Shown here: one piece after another, positions 1 to 7,469 of the stretch | Layout: the number at the start of each line of letters is the position of its first letter | Position numbering within the stretch: the stretch's first letter is position 1 | Source: Bacteroidales bacterium | Lineage (GTDB): Bacteria > Bacteroidota > Bacteroidia > Bacteroidales > Bacteroidaceae | Length of the DNA stretch: 14,293 bases | NCBI GenBank assembly: GCA_004552155.1 | Contig: SFPF01000034.1 | Coordinates: forward strand, 1-14,293 | Direction of reading: 5' to 3' | Translations under genes and position numbers: made by a program | The notes under the pieces: model-generated | The model's database searches: none | The model's input: only the letters and a program-made list of their open reading frames with translations | Told to the model about the DNA's origin: nothing

Positions 1-345
<345 letters not shown>

Positions 346-346
346 T

Positions 347-369
347 GCGCGCCAGAAAGAGGGGCGCGT
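347..369 (+). other. Short hairpin in the 23S-5S spacer
   Basis: GCGCGCC (347-353) can pair with GGCGCGT (363-369), with one G-U pair, just after the 23S 3' end. Its position suits an rRNA processing stem. The spacer (about 346-430) holds no tRNA that I can see. Confidence 0.35.
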
Positions 370-430
370 GCTGGAAGTGTGAAGCTTGTTGAAAAAGCGA
401 GAGAGAAGCTGTACAGATATGTCAACGTTA

Positions 431-541
<111 letters not shown>

Positions 542-556
542 TTTTTATAGTTTGCC

Positions 557-590
557 GCGCGCCGAGGAGAAATTCTCGGCGCGCATTTTT
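557..590 (+). terminator. Rho-independent terminator of the rrn operon
   Basis: A perfect 10-bp GC-rich stem, GCGCGCCGAG (557-566) with CTCGGCGCGC (575-584), is followed by A and a run of T from 586. It lies 15 bases after the 5S 3' end and ends the rRNA operon. Confidence 0.93.
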
Positions 591-658
591 TGATTTCTTC
601 CCTGCGTTGCTTTTTCTAAAAAGAATTGTCAATATTTCTTTAACTCCCTACTTTGCCG

Positions 659-666
659 TATCTTTG
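659..666 (+). promoter_or_regulatory. Bacteroidetes -7 box (P1) upstream of dxs
   Basis: TATCTTTG matches the Bacteroidetes -7 consensus TAnnTTTG. I see no good -33 TTTG at the usual distance, so the call rests on one box. A small hairpin (AAGACT 692-697 with AGTCTT 710-715, inner AAGC/GCTT) would lie in the leader of a transcript from here. Confidence 0.5.
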
Positions 667-732
667 CATAATATAGGCTTCGGCTCGGCATAAGACTTTA
701 AGCAAGCTTAGTCTTCTGCGCTCACCTCGCAC

Positions 733-740
733 TATCTTTG
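733..740 (+). promoter_or_regulatory. Bacteroidetes -7 box (P2) upstream of dxs
   Basis: A second TATCTTTG, identical to the box at 659-666, lies 74 bases downstream and about 50 bases before the dxs ATG. This spacing suits a short leader, so P2 is the better candidate for the main start. There is no clear Shine-Dalgarno, which is usual in this phylum. Confidence 0.55.
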
Positions 741-790
741 CAAATTAATATATCAAATAAGAAAAGTAGCTTTTGGCATACCATTAGGAA

Positions 791-2482
791 ATGGAACAAG
801 AGAATAGTTTTAGATATCTTCCCAAGATAAATTCTCCGAAGGATTTAAAGAGGTTGGCTGTAACGGAGCTGCCCGCTGTTTGCGATGAATTGCGGCGCGA
901 CATTATTAAGGAACTGGCCAATAATCCCGGGCATTTTGCATCAAGTCTCGGCACGGTGGAACTGACCGTGGCGCTCCATTATGTTTTTGATACTCCTGAA
1001 GACCGCATTGTGTGGGACGTGGGCCATCAGGCCTATGGCCATAAGATTTTGACGGGAAGGCGCGACGCCTTTTCCACGAACCGCAAGTTCCACGGCCTTT
1101 GCCCTTTCCCCACGCCTAAGGAGAGCGCATACGACACATTTGCCTGCGGCCACGCTTCCAACTCTATTTCTGCAGCGCTCGGCATGGCGTTGGTGGCCCT
1201 TAAAGAAGGGTCGCAGCGTAAGGTGGTGGCCGTAATCGGTGACGGCGCGATGAGTGGCGGGCTGGCGTTTGAGGGACTGAACAATGCCTCCGAAATCCCC
1301 AACAATCTGCTGATTATTCTCAATGACAACAATATGAGCATCGACCGCCCCGTCGGTGGTATGAACGACTATCTGATGCATCTGCACACGAGCGGCGCGT
1401 ACAATAGATTCCGCTTTGCCGTTTCGCGCAAGTTGTCCGACTGGGGACTGCTCAACGAGAGCCGCCGCCGCTCCATTCTCCGCTTCAACAATTCCCTCAA
1501 ATCCCTTTTGACCAATCAGCAAAATATCTTTGAGGGTATGAATATCCGCTATTTCGGTCCTGCCAACGGGCACGACGTGATTGAACTGGTGCGCGTGCTC
1601 CGCGAAATTATGGAGATGAAAGGTCCTAAGCTCTTGCATCTGCATACCGTGAAAGGCAAGGGCTTCAAACCGGCCGAGGAAGAAGCCACTATTTGGCATG
1701 CGCCCGGTAAGTTCGACAAAGAGAGCGGACTTCGTGCGGCTGAAAATACCAAACCCAAGGTGCGCTTCCAAGATGTTTTCGGTGAAACGCTGCTGGAACT
1801 TTGCCGCCAGAACAGTAAGATTATCGGCGTTACGCCGGCCATGCCCACGGGTTGCTCCATGAATATTTTAATGCGCGAGATGCCCGACCGTGCTTTCGAC
1901 GTTGGCATTGCCGAGGGTCATGCCGTTACCTTCTCTGCCGGTATGGCTAAGGAGGGGGCCATTCCTTTCTGTAACATATATTCTGCCTTTGCGCAGCGTG
2001 CTTACGACAATGTGATCCACGATGCCGCCTTGCTCGATTTGCCCGTTGTGCTGTGCCTCGACCGTGCCGGTTTGGTCGGCGAGGACGGACCTACGCATCA
2101 CGGCGCTTTCGACCTCGCCGCCCTGCGTCCCATTCCCAACCTCACCATCGCTTCGCCCTACGACGAGCACGAATTACGCCGCCTGATGTACACGGCACAG
2201 TTGCCCGGCAAGGGTACGTTCGTGATTCGTTACCCGCGCGGCAGCGGCCGTTTGGGCGATGAGTGGCAGTGCCCGTTGGAGGAAGTGCAGGTAGGCACGG
2301 GCCGTAAGCTGAAGGACGGCGCAGACCTTGCCGTGCTTACTTTGGGTCCGTTGGGCACAGAGGCCGCCAAGGCCATAGAAGAAGTGGAGCAAAAGACCGG
2401 GCGCAGCATTGCGCACTACGATATGCGCTTCCTCAAACCGCTCGACGAAGATCTGCTTACCGAAGTGGTGCAGAAGTTCTAG
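791..2482 (+). CDS. dxs: 1-deoxy-D-xylulose-5-phosphate synthase, 3' part broken by a small deletion
   Basis: The enzyme condenses pyruvate with glyceraldehyde 3-phosphate to give DXP and CO2, the first step of the MEP isoprenoid pathway, in the cytosol with thiamine diphosphate and Mg2+. Visible: HFASSLG with His48 (matching the conserved active-site histidine), DVGHQAYGHKILTGR, the ThDP motif GDGAMSGG at about 150-157 ending in NDNN (178-181), and AEGH with Glu375 (ThDP-activating glutamate) in the Pyr domain. The start is the ATG after the promoter region, giving the expected N-terminus. The frame stops after 563 residues at LTEVVQKF; the family is about 630 long. The rest of the C-terminal transketolase domain continues in another frame (2481-2645), and roughly 16 residues, including the usual TVEDG segment, are missing at the junction. 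As written, the product would probably be non-functional. Confidence 0.92.
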   Translation: MEQENSFRYLPKINSPKDLKRLAVTELPAVCDELRRDIIKELANNPGHFASSLGTVELTVALHYVFDTPEDRIVWDVGHQAYGHKILTGRRDAFSTNRKFHGLCPFPTPKESAYDTFACGHASNSISAALGMALVALKEGSQRKVVAVIGDGAMSGGLAFEGLNNASEIPNNLLIILNDNNMSIDRPVGGMNDYLMHLHTSGAYNRFRFAVSRKLSDWGLLNESRRRSILRFNNSLKSLLTNQQNIFEGMNIRYFGPANGHDVIELVRVLREIMEMKGPKLLHLHTVKGKGFKPAEEEATIWHAPGKFDKESGLRAAENTKPKVRFQDVFGETLLELCRQNSKIIGVTPAMPTGCSMNILMREMPDRAFDVGIAEGHAVTFSAGMAKEGAIPFCNIYSAFAQRAYDNVIHDAALLDLPVVLCLDRAGLVGEDGPTHHGAFDLAALRPIPNLTIASPYDEHELRRLMYTAQLPGKGTFVIRYPRGSGRLGDEWQCPLEEVQVGTGRKLKDGADLAVLTLGPLGTEAAKAIEEVEQKTGRSIAHYDMRFLKPLDEDLLTEVVQKF

Positions 2483-2645
2483 TGCGGTGCTCGAATGGGT
2501 GGCTGACCGCAACGCCGATTGCCGCGTGGTGCGCCTCGGGTTGCCCGATGAGTTCGTTGAGCATGGCTCGGTGCCAGAGTTGCGTGCCTTAGTGGGGCTT
2601 GATGCCGCCGGCATCGCCCGGACAATATTAAATATAGATTTATGA
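2481..2645 (+). pseudogene. dxs: Detached 3' end of dxs (frame-shifted remainder)
   Basis: From 2481 the reading starts SAVLEWVADRNADC and runs through LGLPDEFVEHGSVPELR to a TGA at 2643-2645. This is the normal end of a Dxs transketolase C-terminal domain. There is no plausible start codon of its own close to 2481. Its stop overlaps the trkA ATG (2642-2644) as ATGA, a typical translational-coupling layout, which shows this is the ancestral reading frame. Adding 563 and 54 residues plus the missing ~16 gives the normal family length. The net loss is 3n+2 bases, about 47 or 50. Confidence 0.85.
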
Positions 2646-4009
2646 AAATCATTATAGCCGGTGCCGGCGCAGTCGGCACACATTTGGCCAAACTGCTTTC
2701 GCGTGAGCGGCACGACATTACGCTGATGGACGAAAATCCCGAGAAGCTCGAGGATATTTCTGCCAACTACGACATTCTCACCGTTGCCGCTAACCCTTCT
2801 TCTATTTCCGCCCTGCGCGAGGCTGAGGTGGGCAAGGCCGATTTGTTTATCGGCGTTACGCCCGACGAGGCGCACAACATGACGAGCTGTATGCTTGCCA
2901 GCAAATTAGGGGCGAAGAAAACCGTGGCGCGCGTCGACAATGCCGAATACACCCTGCCGCAGCACTGCGAGTTTTTCAAGACGGTGGGCATCGACTCCAT
3001 TATTTATCCAGAAATGCTGGCCGCGCAGGAGATTTTGCACAATCTCCACCGCAGTTGGGTGCGCCAGTGGTGGGAAGTGCAGGGTGGTGCGCTCGTGCTG
3101 TTCAGCGTCAAGGTACGCCTCGGTGCGGAGATCTTAAATATTCCGCTCAAGCAACTTTGCGGTCCCGACGTGCCCTATCATATTGTGGCGATAAAGCGCG
3201 GCGACGATACGCTCATTCCCCACGGCGACGACGAGCTCTATGCCAACGACGTGGTGTTCTTCATGACCACGCCTTCCTTTGCCGACACAATCCGCACGCT
3301 GGCCGGCAAAGAGGACTATCCCGACGTGACCAACCTCTTCATCATGGGCGGCAGCAGCACGGCGGTACACCTTGCCGCCAACATGCCCGACACGCTCTAT
3401 GCCAAGATTATAGAGGCCGATGTGCGCCGTGCAGAGCGTTTGAACGAGATTATTCAAAACAGCCACACCTTGGTCATTCACGGCGACGGGCGCAACGTGT
3501 CTCTGCTCATCGAGGAGGGCATTCACAAGGCGCAGGCCTTTGCCGCCCTTACCGACAATTCGGAGACCAATATCCTTGCCTGCCTCGCCGCCAAGCGCCT
3601 CGGTGTGCGCAAGACGGTGGCCATGGTGGAAAACACGGATTACATCGGCATGGCTGAAAGCCTCGACATCGGCACAATAATTAATAAGAAGACCTTTGCC
3701 GCAGGACATATTTACCAGATGATGCTCAAGGCCGACGTCACCTCGATCAAGAGCCTCACGGTGGCGAATGCCGACGTGGCGGAGTTTGTGGTCGGCGAAG
3801 ACTCGCGTATCGCCCGCAAGCCGGTCAAGGACCTCGACCTGCCGCCCACGGTGACGCTCGGCGGACTGGTGCGCGACGGCAAGGGCTTGCTTATCAATGG
3901 TATGACGCAGAAAAATACTTTATTTGATGCGTTAGTTGAATTGAGTATAAAACCACGGATTATTTTTTGCCCACGAATTTCACGAATTTACACGAATTGT
4001 TTACAATGA
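2642..4009 (+). CDS. trkA: Trk potassium uptake regulator TrkA, altered C-terminus
   Basis: TrkA is the cytosolic NAD(H)-binding gating subunit of the TrkH K+ channel/transporter. Two RCK units are visible: the first has a Rossmann start (GAGAVG, residues 7-12) and ends near residue 200; the second begins near LFIMGGSSTAVHL and contains the typical GDGRNVSLLIEEGI. The ATG overlaps the dxs stop (ATGA). Homology-like sequence runs to LLINGMTQ (about residue 423). After that the frame drifts through unrelated sequence and into the inverted repeat, stopping at 4009. One frame over, 3910-3927 reads EKYFI followed by TGA, which looks like the true TrkA end. About 18-19 residues, including the usual GDxVVVFC segment, are therefore missing, with a net loss of 3n+1 bases. 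TrkH, usually next, is absent here. Confidence 0.9.
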   Translation: MKIIIAGAGAVGTHLAKLLSRERHDITLMDENPEKLEDISANYDILTVAANPSSISALREAEVGKADLFIGVTPDEAHNMTSCMLASKLGAKKTVARVDNAEYTLPQHCEFFKTVGIDSIIYPEMLAAQEILHNLHRSWVRQWWEVQGGALVLFSVKVRLGAEILNIPLKQLCGPDVPYHIVAIKRGDDTLIPHGDDELYANDVVFFMTTPSFADTIRTLAGKEDYPDVTNLFIMGGSSTAVHLAANMPDTLYAKIIEADVRRAERLNEIIQNSHTLVIHGDGRNVSLLIEEGIHKAQAFAALTDNSETNILACLAAKRLGVRKTVAMVENTDYIGMAESLDIGTIINKKTFAAGHIYQMMLKADVTSIKSLTVANADVAEFVVGEDSRIARKPVKDLDLPPTVTLGGLVRDGKGLLINGMTQKNTLFDALVELSIKPRIIFCPRISRIYTNCLQ

Positions 4010-4213
4010 ATAAAATGGCGACCTGTACGGTTGCACTAATCTCACGAATCATATGAGTGAATTACTTGAAAGTGTGCACAGCCAAAATATTGAATTAGTG
4101 AAAATTCGTGCGACCGTACAGGTCGCCATTATTACGCAGTGCTATGAATTCGTGTAAATTCGTGAAATTCGTGGGCAAATAAAATATTTCTTGGGCAAAA
4201 AAATAATCCGTGG
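3953..4213. repeat. 261-bp nested inverted repeat (cruciform/MITE-like) after trkA
   Basis: Outer arms CCACGGATTATTTTTTGCCC (3953-3972) and its complement at 4193-4213 (one extra A). Next, a perfect 30-bp inverted pair, 3969-3998 with 4147-4176, built of CACGAAT words. Inside that, an 18-bp perfect pair, 4014-4031 with 4113-4130, starting AATGGCGACC. CACGAAT occurs four times on the left (3972, 3981, 3991, 4043) and ATTCGTG four times on the right (4104, 4148, 4158, 4167). Each inner arm can also fold alone (GCGACC 4110-4115 with GGTCGC 4121-4126). The right arm has a partial duplication of the GGGCAAA segment. No protein is encoded. The 330 bases between the trkA end and 4258 consist mainly of this element. 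Confidence 0.9.
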
Positions 4214-4257
4214 ACAAAATACAGTAAATTAAACCAATAGATTTAGTTTGATTTTCT

Positions 4258-4911
4258 ATGAAAAATCTCTTTCCCCTCATTTCGTGCCTCCTCTTGCTGT
4301 CGCTCTCGGCCTGCAAGCCTACCGACACGCGCAAGGTAATCAAAGCCGTTGCCGAGCAGTCGGTGGACACGACGGGCTACAAGTCGCGTACCATTGTAAC
4401 GGAGGACTTTGTTTCCGTTGAAGCCACGTGCTTTGCCGACATCACTTATCATCAAATCCCCTTAGACAGCACTGCCCGCGTGGTGCTGCAAGCCCCCGAG
4501 AATATTTTGGACGATTGTTCCGGCAGCGTGGTCGACGGAACGTTGCGCCTGTCGCTCAACCATAGCGACACGCACCCCGAAGAGGCGGTGGCAGTGGTGC
4601 ACATCTATGCCCCGGCGGTTTGCGACTTCTCGCTCGTTGGCGGCAAATGCCTGCGCTTGGGCAAGGTGCGCATGGCCTGTCCGATGAGCATCGTGCTCGA
4701 CGGCGTGGGCAGCATAGTGGCTGATTCCATCGCAGCACCCGAGTTGAAAGCCGTGCTCAACGGGGCGGGGCATATTGACCTGCGCGGCGTCAATGCCGAT
4801 GCCGTTTCCGCCACGCTTGGCGGCGCGGGCATCGTTGCCCTCGAAGGCGAGGCCCGCCGCGCTGCTGCCGTGGCAAAATCCTGCAAAAGGCAAAATAGGC
4901 CTCAAGGGTAG
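4258..4911 (+). CDS. Lipoprotein with putative auto-transporter adhesin head (GIN, DUF2807) domain, C-terminus abnormal
   Basis: The ATG start gives a lipoprotein signal: Lys3, a hydrophobic stretch of leucines, then LSAC with Cys19 as the lipidated residue, so the product should be anchored in an envelope membrane. The mature part begins with a short polar linker, then TEDFVSVEATCFADITYHQ, and goes on to short beta-repeat turns (GVGSIVADSI, LNGAGHIDLRG, LGGAGIVALEG) with the repeated G-A/V-G pattern of the GIN/DUF2807 beta-helix family. Its molecular role is not known; family members are surface or periplasmic. The pattern stops at GEARRA (about residue 203) and the last ~15 residues are basic and unlike the family. 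The stop codon (4909-4911) is the TAG of a palindromic repeat. The M49 gene follows after 64 bases. Confidence 0.75.
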   Translation: MKNLFPLISCLLLLSLSACKPTDTRKVIKAVAEQSVDTTGYKSRTIVTEDFVSVEATCFADITYHQIPLDSTARVVLQAPENILDDCSGSVVDGTLRLSLNHSDTHPEEAVAVVHIYAPAVCDFSLVGGKCLRLGKVRMACPMSIVLDGVGSIVADSIAAPELKAVLNGAGHIDLRGVNADAVSATLGGAGIVALEGEARRAAAVAKSCKRQNRPQG

Positions 4912-4935
4912 GGGCGTTATGCAACCCGCTCCTAC
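4908..4935 (+). repeat. Single copy of the TAGGGGCG palindrome at the end of the GIN gene
   Basis: GTAGGGGCG (4908-4916) pairs with CGCTCCTAC (4927-4935) around an ATGCAA centre, with one G-T pair. It matches the family core at the left (TAGGGGCGTTATGCAA, also at 13565-13580). The TAG at 4909-4911 is the stop codon of the upstream gene. No second palindrome lies 65 bases on, so this is a singlet. Confidence 0.75.
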
Positions 4936-4975
4936 TCACCCGTTGAAAAATTCTACAAACGCATTATATAATAAT

Positions 4976-6988
4976 ATGAACACAAAACGCTTGCTTATGT
5001 CACTCACCACAGCGGCTGCCTTCTCCGCCGCCGCAGCCCAGACGGCTGCCGACGGCTTTAAGTACACCGACGAGCAGTTTGCCGACATCCAGATGTTGCG
5101 CTATCGCGTTGAGGGCTTTGAAAAACTCACGCTCAAAGAAAAAACTTTTATCTATTATCTCCAAGAAGCAGCCTTGCAGGGCCGCGATATCCTTTTCGAC
5201 CAAAACGGCCGTTACAACCTCCGCATTCGCCGACTGCTCGAAAAGGTTTATACCGACTACAAGGGCGACCGCGCTTCGGCCGATTGGCAAGGTTTCGTTA
5301 CGTATCTCAAACGCTTCTGGTTCTCCTCCGGACCGCACCACCACTACGGTTGCGAGAAGTTCGAGCCGGGCTTCTCCGAGCAATGGCTGCGCAACGCTTT
5401 GGTAGACATTAATTATGAAGAAGCTACCTGCGTGCCCCGCACCGCCTGCGGCAAGTCGTGGGAAGAACTCCTGCCCGTGATTTTCGACCCCGCCGTGATG
5501 CCCATGCGCGTCAATCAGAAGGACGGCGACGACCTCGTGCTCACTTCAGCCGCCAACTACTATGCCCCCGGCATCACGCAGGCAGAGGCCGAGCGCTTCT
5601 ACACGCAGCGCAAGCCCGCCGACGACCCGCAGCCCATCATGATGGGTATGAACAGCCGCCTTGTGCGCAATGAGTTCGGCGACCTCGCCGAGCGCGTTTG
5701 GCGCGTGGGCGGACTCTACGGCACGGCTCTGGAACGCATCGTGGACAATCTCGAAAAGGCACGCCCCTTCGCCTGCACCCCGGAGCAGCAAACGGTGATT
5801 GACCGTCTCGTGGAATACTACCGCACGGGCGACCTCCGCACTTTCGACAACTATTCTATCCATTGGCTCAAAGACACCGAGAGCCTCGTGGACTTCTGCA
5901 ACGGCTTCACCGAGAGTTACGGCGACCCCTTGGGCATGAAAGCCTCTTGGGAGAGCATTGTGAACTTCAAAGACCTCGCCGCTACGGGGCGCACCGAGAA
6001 ACTCTCAGCCAACGCCCAGTGGTTTGAGGACAACAGCCCCGTTGACCCGCGCTTTAAGAAATCGGAGTGCAAGGGCATTTCTGCCAAGGTTATCACCGCC
6101 GCCATTCTTGCCGGCGACCTCTATCCCTCCACTGCCATCGGCATCAATCTGCCCAACAGCGACTGGGTGCGCCGCGAGTACGGTTCCAAGAGCGTCACCA
6201 TCGGCAACCTCACCGATGCCTACAACAAGGCGGCCCACGGCAACGGCATGGACAAGGAGTTCGTCATCGACGAGGCCACGCGCAAACTCATTGCGGACCT
6301 CCACGAATGTCTCGGCCACGGTTCGGGCAAACTGCTCCCCGGCACCGACCCCGACACGCTCAAAGCCTACGGCTCTACCATCGAGGAAGCCCGCGCCGAC
6401 CTCTTCGGCCTCTACTACGTGGCAGATGCCAAACTCGTGGAACTCGGTCTTACGCCCAACCTCGAAGCCTATAAGTCGCAGTATTACACCTATATGATGA
6501 ACGGTCTGCTCACGCAGCTCGTGCGCATCAAGCCCGGCAACAACATCGAGGAAGCCCACATGCGCAACCGCGCCATCATTGCCCGCTGGGCCTATGAGCA
6601 CGGCAAGGCCGACCGCGTGGTGGAACTGGTGAAGAAAAACAAGAAGACCTTTGTGCGCATCAACGACTATGCCGCCCTGCGCACCCTCTTCGGCAAACTC
6701 CTCGCCGAGGTGCAGCGCATCAAGAGCGAGGGCGACTACGAGGCTGCCCGCGCCTTGGTGGAGAACTATGGCGTAAAGGTAGACCCGACGCTCCACAAGG
6801 AAATACTTGCGCGCTACGAGAAGCTCCATCTTTCGCCTTACAAGGGTTTCATCAACCCCGTCTACACCGCCGTGCGCGATGCCGCCGGCAACATCACCGA
6901 CGTACGCCTCGACTACACCGAGCCTTACGACCAGCAAATGCTCCGTTACAGCCGCAACTACAACACGCTGCCCGACGTGAACGAGTAG
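4976..6988 (+). CDS. Dipeptidyl-peptidase III-like metallopeptidase (M49), exported
   Basis: M49 enzymes are zinc peptidases that remove dipeptides from the N-terminus of short peptides. The active-site motif HECLGH is at residues 443-448 (His443, Glu444, His448), the same hexapeptide reported for the Bacteroides thetaiotaomicron enzyme. The second family motif, EEARAD (470-475), supplies the third zinc ligand. An upstream in-frame extension exists, but the ATG at 4976 is preferred: it gives MNTKRLLMSLTTAAAFSAAAAQ, a clear Sec signal peptide, with no lipobox, so the mature enzyme is probably periplasmic. Length is 670, close to the ~675 of the Bacteroides enzyme, and no breaks are seen. A role in peptide nutrition is an inference. 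The stop TAG (6986-6988) lies in a repeat; a terminator follows at 7046. Confidence 0.93.
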   Translation: MNTKRLLMSLTTAAAFSAAAAQTAADGFKYTDEQFADIQMLRYRVEGFEKLTLKEKTFIYYLQEAALQGRDILFDQNGRYNLRIRRLLEKVYTDYKGDRASADWQGFVTYLKRFWFSSGPHHHYGCEKFEPGFSEQWLRNALVDINYEEATCVPRTACGKSWEELLPVIFDPAVMPMRVNQKDGDDLVLTSAANYYAPGITQAEAERFYTQRKPADDPQPIMMGMNSRLVRNEFGDLAERVWRVGGLYGTALERIVDNLEKARPFACTPEQQTVIDRLVEYYRTGDLRTFDNYSIHWLKDTESLVDFCNGFTESYGDPLGMKASWESIVNFKDLAATGRTEKLSANAQWFEDNSPVDPRFKKSECKGISAKVITAAILAGDLYPSTAIGINLPNSDWVRREYGSKSVTIGNLTDAYNKAAHGNGMDKEFVIDEATRKLIADLHECLGHGSGKLLPGTDPDTLKAYGSTIEEARADLFGLYYVADAKLVELGLTPNLEAYKSQYYTYMMNGLLTQLVRIKPGNNIEEAHMRNRAIIARWAYEHGKADRVVELVKKNKKTFVRINDYAALRTLFGKLLAEVQRIKSEGDYEAARALVENYGVKVDPTLHKEILARYEKLHLSPYKGFINPVYTAVRDAAGNITDVRLDYTEPYDQQMLRYSRNYNTLPDVNE

Positions 6989-7021
6989 GTGGCATTCTGC
7001 AGAACGCCCGTCGTGTGAGCC
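6985..7021 (+). repeat. Single copy of the TAGGGGCG palindrome at the end of the M49 gene
   Basis: GTAGGTGGCATTCTGCAGAA followed by CGCCCG matches the family consensus with a few changes; its centre TTCTGCAGAA is a perfect palindrome. The tail CCCGTCGTGTGAGCC (7007-7021) matches the tail of the copies at 11895 and 12044 (CCGCCGTGTGnGCC). The TAG at 6986-6988 is the peptidase stop codon. Confidence 0.75.
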
Positions 7022-7045
7022 ACAATCATATACTTCCGCCCATTC

Positions 7046-7084
7046 CGCCGCATGGTAATCCTCATTGCCATGCGGCGAATTTTT
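7046..7084 (+). terminator. Rho-independent terminator of the M49 gene
   Basis: CGCCGCATGG (7046-7055) pairs perfectly with CCATGCGGCG (7068-7077). The stem extends inward by TAAT/ATTG (one wobble) to a CCTC loop, for 14 bp in all. A T5 run follows at 7080-7084. It lies 58 bases after the stop codon and separates the peptidase from the surface-protein locus. Confidence 0.88.
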
Positions 7085-7169
7085 ATCCCCCGTTCAATTT
7101 TCCCTAATTGCGCAGACAATTTTTCCTCTCTGCGCAATTATTTCTTGCTTTCTGTGCAGAAATTTTTTG

Positions 7170-7253
7170 TTACAAACTTTGTAACATGTATTACAAACCT
7201 TGTAATATGTATTACAAACTTTCTAACATGTGTTACAAACTTTGTAACAAAAA
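7170..7253 (+). repeat. Four tandem 21-bp palindromic iterons
   Basis: Units at 7170-7190, 7191-7211, 7212-7232 and 7233-7253 follow TTACAAACTTTGTAACATGT plus one base. Each has the near-palindrome TTACAAA-c-TTTGTAA; units 2 and 3 carry one or two changes. The exact 21-bp period (two helical turns) would place the sites on one face of the DNA. A short frame (7052-7321) translates the array as a 7-residue repeat, but it starts inside the preceding terminator and I do not treat it as a gene. A cluster of regulator-binding sites for the downstream gene is an inference. The intergenic stretch 7022-7469 holds, besides the terminator, this array, an 11-bp repeat and a promoter box. Confidence 0.88.
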
Positions 7254-7330
7254 CTTTCTTGTATGATAGTAAAAAATATCTGCTTGCAAAGGAACAATTT
7301 CAGGCAGGCAGTAAAAATTAATTTGTTTCC

Positions 7331-7363
7331 CATTTCTGATTCATTTCTGGTTCATTTCTGCTT
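7331..7363 (+). repeat. Three tandem 11-bp repeats CATTTCTGnTT
   Basis: CATTTCTGATT (7331-7341), CATTTCTGGTT (7342-7352) and CATTTCTGCTT (7353-7363) differ only at the ninth base. They lie about 50 bases before the promoter box at 7412 and may be an upstream protein-binding element, or only a slippage product. Confidence 0.8.
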
Positions 7364-7411
7364 TGTAACCGTATTTTAATAGTGAAAACAAGTTAGTACA
7401 TATATAAGTTG

Positions 7412-7419
7412 TAACTTTG
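7412..7419 (+). promoter_or_regulatory. Bacteroidetes -7 box for the surface-protein gene
   Basis: TAACTTTG fits TAnnTTTG exactly. It lies 50 bases before the ATG at 7470, a normal leader length. The -33 element is weak; GTTAG near 7392-7396 is the closest match. Confidence 0.6.
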
Positions 7420-7469
7420 CAGTCGCTAAGCAATATTTGACGAATTAACTAATAATTTAATTATACAGG

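Noticed and set aside
346..430. tRNA between 23S and 5S
   Set aside because: No cloverleaf or T-loop signature; only a short GC hairpin is visible.
941..1771. 276-codon minus-strand frame
   Set aside because: Antisense to dxs, whose protein is recognisable throughout; a shadow of its codon bias.
4775..4975. 67-codon N-terminal extension of the M49 gene
   Set aside because: It overlaps the GIN gene in another frame and crosses a repeat, while the ATG at 4976 gives a clean signal peptide.
6005..6937. 310-codon minus-strand frame
   Set aside because: Antisense to the M49 gene with its zinc motifs; His/Val/Gly-rich shadow composition.
7170..7253. Plasmid or phage replication origin (iterons)
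   Set aside because: No Rep gene nearby and the flanks are chromosomal genes; a regulatory array is more likely.
7052..7321. 89-codon frame with a 7-residue repeat (C-I-T-N-F/L-V)
   Set aside because: It starts inside the terminator of the M49 gene and its repeat is only the translation of the 21-bp iterons; no signal, motif or start context supports it.
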